Of a stretch of DNA of 35,872 bases, positions 26,317 through 32,633 are shown piece after piece. Where the stretch lies: positions 1 to 35,872 of the forward strand of contig CAYVCX010000027.1 of assembly GCA_964450435.1 (NCBI GenBank), read 5' to 3'. Numbering within the stretch: the first letter of the stretch is position 1; the number at the start of each line of letters is the position of its first letter. Source of the DNA: SKLM01 sp964450435 (GTDB lineage: Bacteria > Chloroflexota > Anaerolineae > B4-G1). A program made the translations under genes and the position numbers. The notes under the pieces are model-generated. The model worked only from the letters and a program-made list of their open reading frames with translations. It made no database searches and was not told where the DNA came from.

Positions 26317-26426
26317 CCCGGTTCCGGGCTCGCCGCCGAACCCGGGACGATGATGTGGGCAAGCGCCGAATCGTGAGGCCCGGCGGCCGCCGTGCTCCGG
26401 CCTAATGCCTCCGGCGCCGGAGCGCG
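26317..26426 (+). ncRNA. Possible structured RNA (two strong hairpins after a promoter)
   Basis: Hairpin 1: 26317-26323 pairs with 26339-26346, 7 bp with one bulged C. Hairpin 2: 26391-26401 pairs with 26416-26426, 11 bp including one G-T pair, with a 14-nt loop. Inside hairpin 2 lies a perfect 14-bp palindrome (26409-26422), so alternative pairing is possible. No known RNA family recognised; the high GC content makes chance stems more likely. Confidence 0.25.
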
Positions 26427-26875
26427 ACTGACGCAGGTATCGATGCTTGCGGCGCGACGGTGTCCAGCGTGGGCGCCGCTGTCTATCTACCCGGGGGTGG
26501 CGTGGACCGGCACCGGAGCCGGGTGAGGTCGGGCACCGGCGACGTTTTCCGGACGTGTTCGCAGAGGGCCTCGATTTCGTCGCGCGGGACGTGCGTCCCG
26601 GGCAGGCAACTCAGCCGAATCTGCCCGAAGCCGGGATGTACCTCACCCGATGGACGCAGAAGGGAGGGCAGATCGAAATGCGGTCGAGGGCGAACTCCAA
26701 GCTCTCCGTGCAGACTATGGGCGCTACAGCCTTGCAGGCAGGACCGACGGCGGAACACAGCGTCAAACCGTGGAGGACGGTCTTGACCGCGTTGGATGCG
26801 GTGTCGGTACCGAAAGGGGCCGGGGCTCGTGGCCCTGCACCACAAGGGGCTTGTGGCGCGACTAGTCCTCGTCTG

Positions 26876-26900
26876 CGACGGGGAGGAAGTCCTCCCGTCG
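26876..26900. other. Strong hairpin with AAGT tetraloop
   Basis: Ten base pairs (4+6) with a single bulged G at 26880, arms 26876-26886 and 26891-26900, closing a four-base loop. It has no T-run and lies in a region without genes. Confidence 0.4.
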
Positions 26901-27365
26901 GCGCGGGAATGAGGGCCATCGATTCACGAGAAGCCGCCAGGATGCCCCACAGCTTGCTGGGGGGAGGAATTGCCGGTCGTCTGATCGGAGTGGCGCGAAG
27001 CGGCGTCGCTAAGCGCAGTTGCGCGGCGCAGCCTGGGCAACGGAGCGGGGCAGGGCCCCGCAGCTTGCTGCTGGGTTCTTTACTGTGTATGGGCATGGCA
27101 TTGGGGACGCGTCGGTCCGGAATCGTCCTGGGTCGTGTCTATGGCGGCGATGCGGGACCCGCGTCTATGCTGTTGAGCACCCTGTCCTTCTTCTCGCATC
27201 TCGGTGGCTACGACAGTCTCCTGGGACGATGCCAGCCAATGGATGAAGACGGCCGGATCGCTTGCGAGGTACGTTCGGCTGCGTTGGAGATTGCCCAATG
27301 CGGCGTTGTTGAGCCCGGGGGCAGCTGCCCAGTCGCCTGCACCCCAGGCTTCAGCTACGGGGGCC

Positions 27366-28769
27366 TCAGTCGCGGAGGTGGGAGCGGAAGCGGCGGGCGA
27401 CGCGGCGACAGGCGGCGGCGAGGGTTTCGATGTCGGATTCGGTGTGGGCTGCGGCGAGGGCCCCGTGCCCCTTGGGCAGATAGACATCTTCGAGGAGCAG
27501 GGCGAGGGGCAGCGCCTGCGCGGCGAGGACGGGGTCGCAGACTGCGGGGTCGGATACCTGGTCGGGGCTGGTGAGGTCGGCGTCGGGTTGGTGGGGGAAA
27601 TGGACGCGGAACAGGGAACTGCCGGAAAGGGCCTCGGTTCCGTAGCCGGTGCAGCGGGCATAGATGTCCTCCTCAAGGAAGGCTGCCTCCACCGCGCGGC
27701 GGGTCTTGTGGCCCAGGGCAGCCAGGCGAGGGTAGATCTCGGTCTCGTGGTCGGTGAGGTGGGTCATCAGGGTCCGGGCGGCGAGCATGGCGGCTGGGTG
27801 AGCAGAAAAGGTGCCACCGGAGAAGCGGACGCGCTGGTGGTTCTGGCGACTGACGAGCTGCAGGATGTCGGCGCGTCCCGCCACTGCGGAGACGGGCATT
27901 CCGCCGCCCAAGGCCTTGCCAAAGGTGGCCAGGTCCGGTTGGATGGCGTAGAGAGCGCCGACGTCGCCGGGGCGGAAGCGGAAGCCTGTGATTATCTCGT
28001 CCAGGATGAGGAGGGCGCCGTGACGGCGGGTCAGCTCCCGGGCTGCGTGGATGTACTCGCGGCTGGCAGGAATGAGGCCGCCGGCACCGACGAAGGGCTC
28101 GAGGATAAAGCAGGCGAGCTGATCGCCGTGGCGGCGGAAGTGGTCGCGCAGCAGATCGACGTCGTTGAAGCGGGTGACAACGACGGCGTCGGCGAGGACG
28201 GCGGGAAGGCCCTCACTCTCGAGCTGCTGAAAGCGGGGGAGACCGGGATGGCGATGGACGCCTTTGAGTCCCCAAGGGTGAGCGCCGTGCCATCCGCCTC
28301 CGACCTTCATGACGATGTCGCGCCCGGTGAAGCTCTGGGCGAGCATGACGGCGTACATAGTGGCGAGGGTGCCGCTGGTGGTGAAGCGCACGCGCTGGGC
28401 ACCGGTCTGGCGGCAGAGGATTTCGGCCGACTCGATCTGGACGCGATCGGTGAAGCCAGTCTGGAGGCCCCAACTGTCCTGGAAGGCGCGGGTGAGAGCG
28501 GAGGTGACCACGTAGGGGTTGTGACCGAGCACGTTGGCGAGGTGGCCCTGCCAGAAGTCGAGGATGGTGTGACCGTCCTCGTCCCGGACGGATCCTCCCT
28601 GGGCGGCGACGATGCGGGGCGGGAACGGCTCGTGGAGGCGGATGGCGTGGCTCCCGCCATCGACGAGGCTGTTCAAGCTTCTTTCGTGTAGCGTGGCTGA
28701 TGCGGGCGCGTGACCACGATAAGCCCGGGCAAGCTCGGCGAGCAGTTCAGTATGGTCTCTGGGTGTCAT
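27366..28769 (-). CDS. Class III PLP aminotransferase (glutamate-1-semialdehyde aminomutase-like)
   Basis: 467 residues from the ATG at 28769, which has GGAGG just upstream; the longer frame to 28835 adds 22 residues without support. Class III motifs: FTTSGTLATMYAVMLAQ (cofactor phosphate loop), GGWHGAHPWG, LILDEIITGFRF, and the Schiff-base lysine Lys285 in FGKALGGGMP. It resembles the glutamate-1-semialdehyde aminomutase branch but is longer than HemL and has no heme genes nearby, so a transaminase or aminomutase of another amino acid or amine is as likely. It ends into the gene-poor stretch. Confidence 0.88.
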   Translation of the reverse strand: MTPRDHTELLAELARAYRGHAPASATLHERSLNSLVDGGSHAIRLHEPFPPRIVAAQGGSVRDEDGHTILDFWQGHLANVLGHNPYVVTSALTRAFQDSWGLQTGFTDRVQIESAEILCRQTGAQRVRFTTSGTLATMYAVMLAQSFTGRDIVMKVGGGWHGAHPWGLKGVHRHPGLPRFQQLESEGLPAVLADAVVVTRFNDVDLLRDHFRRHGDQLACFILEPFVGAGGLIPASREYIHAARELTRRHGALLILDEIITGFRFRPGDVGALYAIQPDLATFGKALGGGMPVSAVAGRADILQLVSRQNHQRVRFSGGTFSAHPAAMLAARTLMTHLTDHETEIYPRLAALGHKTRRAVEAAFLEEDIYARCTGYGTEALSGSSLFRVHFPHQPDADLTSPDQVSDPAVCDPVLAAQALPLALLLEDVYLPKGHGALAAAHTESDIETLAAACRRVARRFRSHLRD

Positions 28770-28989
28770 ACGTTCCTCCGGACGTTGATGGACAGCAGGC
28801 GTGTTCTGAAAGCGATTGGAGCCCGCGTTGCACACGGACGGCGTCGGACAGGGGGCGGAGGCCGCCCTGCTGACCTACTACTACAATAGCACATCGGCAA
28901 TCGATGCTTCCTGGACGGTTGAGGAGCGCCCACGTGTGAGTTATTCCTGGCCAGCGTGAGCGAGATTCCCGCACTCGGCTTCGCTGGGG

Positions 28990-29060
28990 TCGGAATGACA
29001 GTCTTGCGAGTTTCTTGCATCCTGAGTGGTGCGTGCACCATGGGCTTTCTCGGAATGACA
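28990..29060. repeat. Tandem GGAATGACA dispersed-repeat units
   Basis: TCGGAATGACA occurs at 28990-29000 and again at 29050-29060, exactly 60 bp apart, preceded by GAGATTCCCGCACTCGGCTTCGCTGGGG. This has the look of the dispersed intergenic repeats of type GGATTCTTCGCTTCGCTC...AATGACA found in Chloroflexota and some other genomes. The 17-bp repeat at 29015-29031 lies between the two units. Confidence 0.6.
29015..29031. repeat. 17-bp dispersed repeat, copy 2
   Basis: Identical to 25740-25756. The flanking base differs on both sides, so the match is exactly 17 bp. Confidence 0.65.
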
Positions 29061-29075
29061 AATGCAGTTGTAGTA

Positions 29076-29822
29076 TTAGTGCATTCTGGAGCGGACGTTG
29101 TGCCAGGAGTCTGTGATCAGGAAGCTGTGATCGATACTGGCTATCATGGACTGGAACTTGGGCCAAGGGACGGAGAAGGTGAGAACCTGGGCCGGGACGC
29201 ACGGGCGAGCGGACACGTCGAACAGGCCCAGGACAGCGCGAGGATGGGCCGACTCGATTTCGCGGTAGGGATGGTAGACGATGGAGGAGCATCCGGAGCC
29301 AAAAGGGGCGATGACGGCCTGGGGGTCGACGGCATCGAAGTTGGCGAGGGTGAACAGGCCGGACAGGACATCGGGAGACGCGAAGAAGATGACTACTGCC
29401 GGGTCGTCAGCGGCCTCGAGTCGGTCCCAGCGCTTGAAGACGACGTATTGGCCCGGGGCCCGGAAGGGGGGCTGGGTCTCCAGGTACTGCTCGACCAGAT
29501 CGGGCGATTGCTTGTAGCGCTCGCCCTCGACCTCGCCGGGGATACCGCAGGAGAGGAAATAGCTGAAATTGGGCCTGAGGCGGGGGTCGAAGCCAAGGTA
29601 GCGCCGAGCTCCGGCGCAGGCGATGGTCTCGATGTCGAAGCGGCGAGATGCGCCTCGACGGACGGGGGCCAGGGCGCAGATGATGCAGCGGAAGCCCTCG
29701 GCCGGCGGATCGGCTGCGACCTGATGGGGGTGATCGGTGTAGTAGAGCGCGATGGGCAAGTCGGCAGCGGGGAAGTACTCGTTCCAGCGGTTTATGAAGC
29801 GACGCTTGATGGCGGGGTCCAT
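29076..29822 (-). CDS. DUF169-family protein
   Basis: 248 residues from the ATG at 29822, preceded by AAAGGAGG; a longer frame to 29891 lacks support. It resembles the DUF169 family (COG2043), uncharacterised proteins common in anaerobic bacteria and archaea. Features: a cysteine pair in FRCIICALAP near residue 48, ACAGARRYLGF near 70, SCGIPG near 92, and a C-terminal GCSSIVYHPYRE segment near 175. The spread of conserved cysteines suggests metal or redox chemistry, but no function is established. It has its own promoter and an unusually long leader. Confidence 0.8.
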   Translation of the reverse strand: MDPAIKRRFINRWNEYFPAADLPIALYYTDHPHQVAADPPAEGFRCIICALAPVRRGASRRFDIETIACAGARRYLGFDPRLRPNFSYFLSCGIPGEVEGERYKQSPDLVEQYLETQPPFRAPGQYVVFKRWDRLEAADDPAVVIFFASPDVLSGLFTLANFDAVDPQAVIAPFGSGCSSIVYHPYREIESAHPRAVLGLFDVSARPCVPAQVLTFSVPWPKFQSMIASIDHSFLITDSWHNVRSRMH

Positions 29823-30148
29823 AGCGGATCCTCCTTTTCCTGTGGTCGGGCGCGAATGTGACGGATGTGGAGGGCAATGTCTTGGCTGCATCGGCCGGCG
29901 GCGGCCAGCTGGAAGGACCCGGGACCAGCGCCGCCGGGGCTAAACGGGGCCGCCGGGGCGCGGCGAGGGAGATCGACGATGGGGACAAGGCCCGCAAGGG
30001 GCTGGTGTGGGAGGGGCGAAGGATGGCGGCGCGATGGTGCGTGCTAGCGAACAGCGTGGAGGTCATAGGGTGCTCCTACAGGCGACCGCTGCGCGCAGCA
30101 GGCCGCCGGGACGGGCTTGATCAGGTCAGACGGCGTTTTCACGCGGGC

Positions 30149-30177
30149 ATTATACCGGCGAGCGGGCATCTGGGCAA
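30149..30177 (-). promoter_or_regulatory. Promoter for DUF169 gene
   Basis: On the minus strand TTGCCC (30172-30177), a 17-bp spacer and a perfect TATAAT (30149-30154). Predicted start near 30142. Confidence 0.6.
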
Positions 30178-30264
30178 TACGTGGGTGGGGAGACGGGAGG
30201 GTCGATGAGGAAACCGGACGTTACGTCCACACCGAGGGTAGGGTTGGTGGTTGCGGTCGGAGGG

Positions 30265-30292
30265 TTGACGGTTTGGCGGGCGGGCGTACAAT
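30265..30292 (+). promoter_or_regulatory. Promoter for ThiF-like gene
   Basis: TTGACG (30265-30270), a 16-bp spacer and TACAAT (30287-30292), giving a leader of about 27 nt before the ATG at 30326. Confidence 0.65.
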
Positions 30293-30325
30293 TCGACGGA
30301 TGGCAGAATAAGGAGGATGATACAG

Positions 30326-31168
30326 ATGGACAGAGAGACCCTGATGGAGAAGATCGAGCAGCTAGTGGAGCGGAGGGACAACACCCTCGTCATTGGTCTC
30401 GAGCAGGTGCATGAACTTGCCGATGCCGTGGGCTCGGTTCGCGAGGTAGAGCTGGCGGCGCTGGAGAGAGGAGTGGTGCCGCTGCGCTATCTGCGGAACC
30501 TGGGGACAGTGGGGTGCGAGGGCCAACGTGCGCTGCTTGGTGCGAAGGTGGCGGTCGTTGGATTGGGAGGTCTGGGCGGGCATGTGGTGGAGGCGCTGGC
30601 GCGGATGGGGGTCGGATCGCTGGTCCTGATTGACGACGACGTGTTTGAGGCGCACAATTTGAATCGACAGGTTCTGAGTACAGTGAACAACCTGGGGGTG
30701 GCGAAAGCCGAGGCTGCCTGTCGGCGAGTGGCGGAGGTCAATGCGGCGATCGAAGCGCGGGGTCACACAGAGAGACTGACGCGCGAGAATCTGCCGGAGC
30801 TGCTGGCGGGAGCTGACGTGGTGGTCGACGCACTGGACCGTCTCCCTACGCGGTTGATGCTTCAGGACGCTGCTGAGGAGCTGGGTATTCCGATGATCCA
30901 CGGGAGCATCGCGGGATTCCTGGGCCAGGTCATGACCATCCTCCCCGGTGATGCAGGTCTGCACGCGCTGTACGGGGACGGCGACCAGCTCCCGGACCAA
31001 GGGTTAGAAGCGGAGCTGGGTACGCCGGCAGCGACACCGATGCTGGTGGCGGCGTGGGAGGCACAGGAGGTGGTCAAGCTCCTGACGGGTGAGGGAGAGC
31101 TGCTGCGGGATCGGATGGTGGTGATCGACACGGGGTCGGGCACGTGCCAAGTCCTGGAATTGGGCTGA
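30326..31168 (+). CDS. ThiF/HesA/MoeB-family E1-like adenylyltransferase
   Basis: 280 residues from the ATG at 30326; AGGAGG at 30311-30316 is 9 nt upstream, whereas the ATG at 30317 abuts it. An N-terminal extension of about 70 residues precedes the adenylation domain: nucleotide loop G79-L-G-G-L-G84, then IDDDVFEAHNLNRQVL and VVDALDRLPTR. The family adenylates the C-terminus of ubiquitin-like sulfur carriers such as MoaD or ThiS. The paired CxxC zinc motifs of MoeB/ThiF are absent; only three scattered cysteines exist. This form resembles HesA proteins found beside tungsten/molybdenum oxidoreductases and MoaD-like proteins, but no such partner is in the window. It converges with the glycosyltransferase gene, 10 bp away. 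Confidence 0.85.
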   Translation: MDRETLMEKIEQLVERRDNTLVIGLEQVHELADAVGSVREVELAALERGVVPLRYLRNLGTVGCEGQRALLGAKVAVVGLGGLGGHVVEALARMGVGSLVLIDDDVFEAHNLNRQVLSTVNNLGVAKAEAACRRVAEVNAAIEARGHTERLTRENLPELLAGADVVVDALDRLPTRLMLQDAAEELGIPMIHGSIAGFLGQVMTILPGDAGLHALYGDGDQLPDQGLEAELGTPAATPMLVAAWEAQEVVKLLTGEGELLRDRMVVIDTGSGTCQVLELG

Positions 31169-31178
31169 CCTGTGTACG

Positions 31179-32633
31179 TCAAGTGCCTGCCGAGCGGCGG
31201 AGCATAAGCCCCTGGGCGAGGTCAATCCCGGCCACGGTACCGAAAGCAGCGGCGTAGAGGAGGAGAAAGGGGAGCATAGCGTGCTGCCCGGTCCGATGAG
31301 CCACTGCCGAGGCGACCAATGCGTAGGCGGTCAGGGCGCTTTCCCCGATGACGCTGATGTCGACATCGAGACGGTAGGCGCTGTCGAGCCAGTGTCCGGC
31401 TCTCCCCTCGATCCGGAACTTAGGGGTTCGGGCGAAGGAGCCGCCCCAGCGGGTGAAGCCGCGCCAGCAAGCCATCGTATTGTTCCAGGCGCTGCCGATG
31501 CCGACCAGGACGAGGAACGGGAGGGACAAGAGGCGCCTGGGCCAGTCTGAGTGGAGGCGGCGCTGCGAGATGACGTACACGAGGAGCGGTCCAAGGCTCA
31601 GAAGCAGGCCCAAGTTGCCCAGGGAGGGCGGGCTGACGTCGAACAGGAGCAGAGGCAGGGTCACCAACAGCAGCAGGATCATCAAGGTTTGGGCCATGTA
31701 TCCGCTGAGATGGAGGAGAGCCATCCCTTTCTGTATCAGGCTCAAGCGTTGGCTACGGAGGATGGGGCCGAGTAGCTTGCGGAGGGTCTGGATCGACCCC
31801 TGCGCCCAGCGTGCTTGCTGCCGCTTGAAGGCGGCGATCTGAGGCGGCAATTCTGCCGGAGCATCGACGGTCGGCAGATAGAGGGCCTGCCACCCGGCCA
31901 GTTGAGCACGGTAGCTGAGGTCCAGGTCCTCGGAGAGCGTAGCGGCGGTCCAGCCCCCGCTGTCGCAGACACACTGCCTGCGCCAGACGCCGGCGGTCCC
32001 GTTGAAGTTCATGAGCAGACCGGAGCGATTGCGACCGGTCTGCTCGACGACGAAGTGGGCGTCGAAAGCCAGCGCCTGAGCGCGGGTGAAGAGGGAGTAG
32101 TCGGCGTTCAGGTGAGACCAGCGCACCTGGACGAGGCCCAAGTCGGGTTGGTCCAGGAAATGAGGCACGGTCTGGAGCAAGAAGTCGGGATGGGGGCAAA
32201 AGTCGGCGTCGAAGATGGCAATGTAATCGCCTCGAGCCCGTTGGAGGCCCCAGGAAAGCGCCCCTGCTTTGTAGCTGTGACGGTCCGGCCGGCGAAGAAC
32301 CCGGATGTCCAGGCCCCGTCTGCGGTAGAGCGCTGCTCGTCGGCGGGCCAGGCGCGTGGTTTCGTCGGTGGAATCGTCGAGGATCTGGATCTGCAGGCGG
32401 TCGCGCGGGTAGTCGAGGCAGGCCACGGCGTCGACGACGCGGTCGATGACCTCACGCTCGTTGTAGATGGGGACCTGGACGGTGACTGACGGAAGAGCCT
32501 CCGGTTTAATGGAAGGGACCGACGGTCCCTCGGCGGCGTGACGGAGGTAGAGGACGGCGAGCAGGAGGGCATTCAATCCGTATGCTGCCAACCAGAGGGC
32601 GACGACGGTGTAGATAGCAGGGAGGAGCGTCAC
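31179..32633 (-). CDS. Membrane family 2 glycosyltransferase (cellulose synthase-like)
   Basis: 484 residues. One N-terminal membrane segment (about 8-31), a cytoplasmic GT2 catalytic domain and at least four C-terminal membrane segments. Catalytic motifs are complete for a processive enzyme: Asp86-Asp87 (LDDSTDET), DAD at 142-144, SEDLDL at 234-239 and QQARW at 272-276 (the Q-x-x-R-W motif). The fold matches BcsA-like or glucomannan-synthase-like GT2 proteins, but a PilZ domain is absent. Its GTG start overlaps the stop of the upstream cyclase (GTGA), so the two are translated together, suggesting polysaccharide synthesis tied to a signalling protein. Confidence 0.9.
   Translation of the reverse strand: MTLLPAIYTVVALWLAAYGLNALLLAVLYLRHAAEGPSVPSIKPEALPSVTVQVPIYNEREVIDRVVDAVACLDYPRDRLQIQILDDSTDETTRLARRRAALYRRRGLDIRVLRRPDRHSYKAGALSWGLQRARGDYIAIFDADFCPHPDFLLQTVPHFLDQPDLGLVQVRWSHLNADYSLFTRAQALAFDAHFVVEQTGRNRSGLLMNFNGTAGVWRRQCVCDSGGWTAATLSEDLDLSYRAQLAGWQALYLPTVDAPAELPPQIAAFKRQQARWAQGSIQTLRKLLGPILRSQRLSLIQKGMALLHLSGYMAQTLMILLLLVTLPLLLFDVSPPSLGNLGLLLSLGPLLVYVISQRRLHSDWPRRLLSLPFLVLVGIGSAWNNTMACWRGFTRWGGSFARTPKFRIEGRAGHWLDSAYRLDVDISVIGESALTAYALVASAVAHRTGQHAMLPFLLLYAAAFGTVAGIDLAQGLMLRRSAGT

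Larger units (their letters stand above)
25559..27365. other. 1.8 kb stretch without a convincing gene
   Basis: No frame here matches a family I recognise; the longer ones on both strands are rich in Arg, Gly, Pro and Ser, and none has conserved motifs together with a ribosome site. What is present: a 17-bp repeat shared with 29015-29031, a bulged inverted repeat at 25999-26034, a TTGGGA repeat cluster with a promoter-like sequence at 26269-26308, strong hairpins at 26317-26346, 26391-26426, 26585-26600 and 26876-26900, and a CAGCTTGCTG pair at 26950 and 27061. Decayed genes or a noncoding RNA are both possible. Confidence 0.6.
28770..29075. other. Intergenic region with dispersed repeats
   Basis: Between two minus-strand genes. 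It contains an imperfect GC hairpin near 28852-28873 in the leader of the class III aminotransferase, the repeat cluster 28965-29060, and an AATGCA...TGCATT hairpin (29061-29066 with 29080-29085) just after the DUF169 stop. No gene seen. Confidence 0.5.
29823..30325. other. Divergent region between DUF169 and ThiF-like genes, with long leader
   Basis: 503 bp with a promoter for each flanking gene. The DUF169 promoter lies about 330 bp from its start codon, leaving a leader of about 320 nt that is very GC-rich. Within the leader a minus-strand ATG at 30066 has TAGGAG upstream and opens a frame that runs out of phase into the DUF169 gene; it looks spurious but could be an upstream reading frame. 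No known riboswitch recognised. Confidence 0.5.

Noticed and set aside
27319..27330. 12-bp palindrome GGGCAGCTGCCC after the class III aminotransferase stop
   Set aside because: A perfect palindrome cannot form a hairpin of useful loop size, and there is no T-run, so it was not called a terminator.
26447..27574. 375-codon plus-strand frame in the gene-poor stretch
   Set aside because: Arg/Gly-rich, no motif, no clear ribosome site, and it runs into the antisense of the aminotransferase; not annotated as a gene.
27204..28691. 495-codon plus-strand frame opposite the class III aminotransferase
   Set aside because: The minus-strand gene has all PLP motifs and a good ribosome site; the plus frame is a Gly/Ala/Glu/Val-rich shadow.
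30063..30145. TPP-riboswitch-like ACCTGATC...GGCGG sequence on the minus strand in the DUF169 leader
   Set aside because: The CTGAGA element and the TAATACC core are missing; only the palindromic TGATCA part matches.
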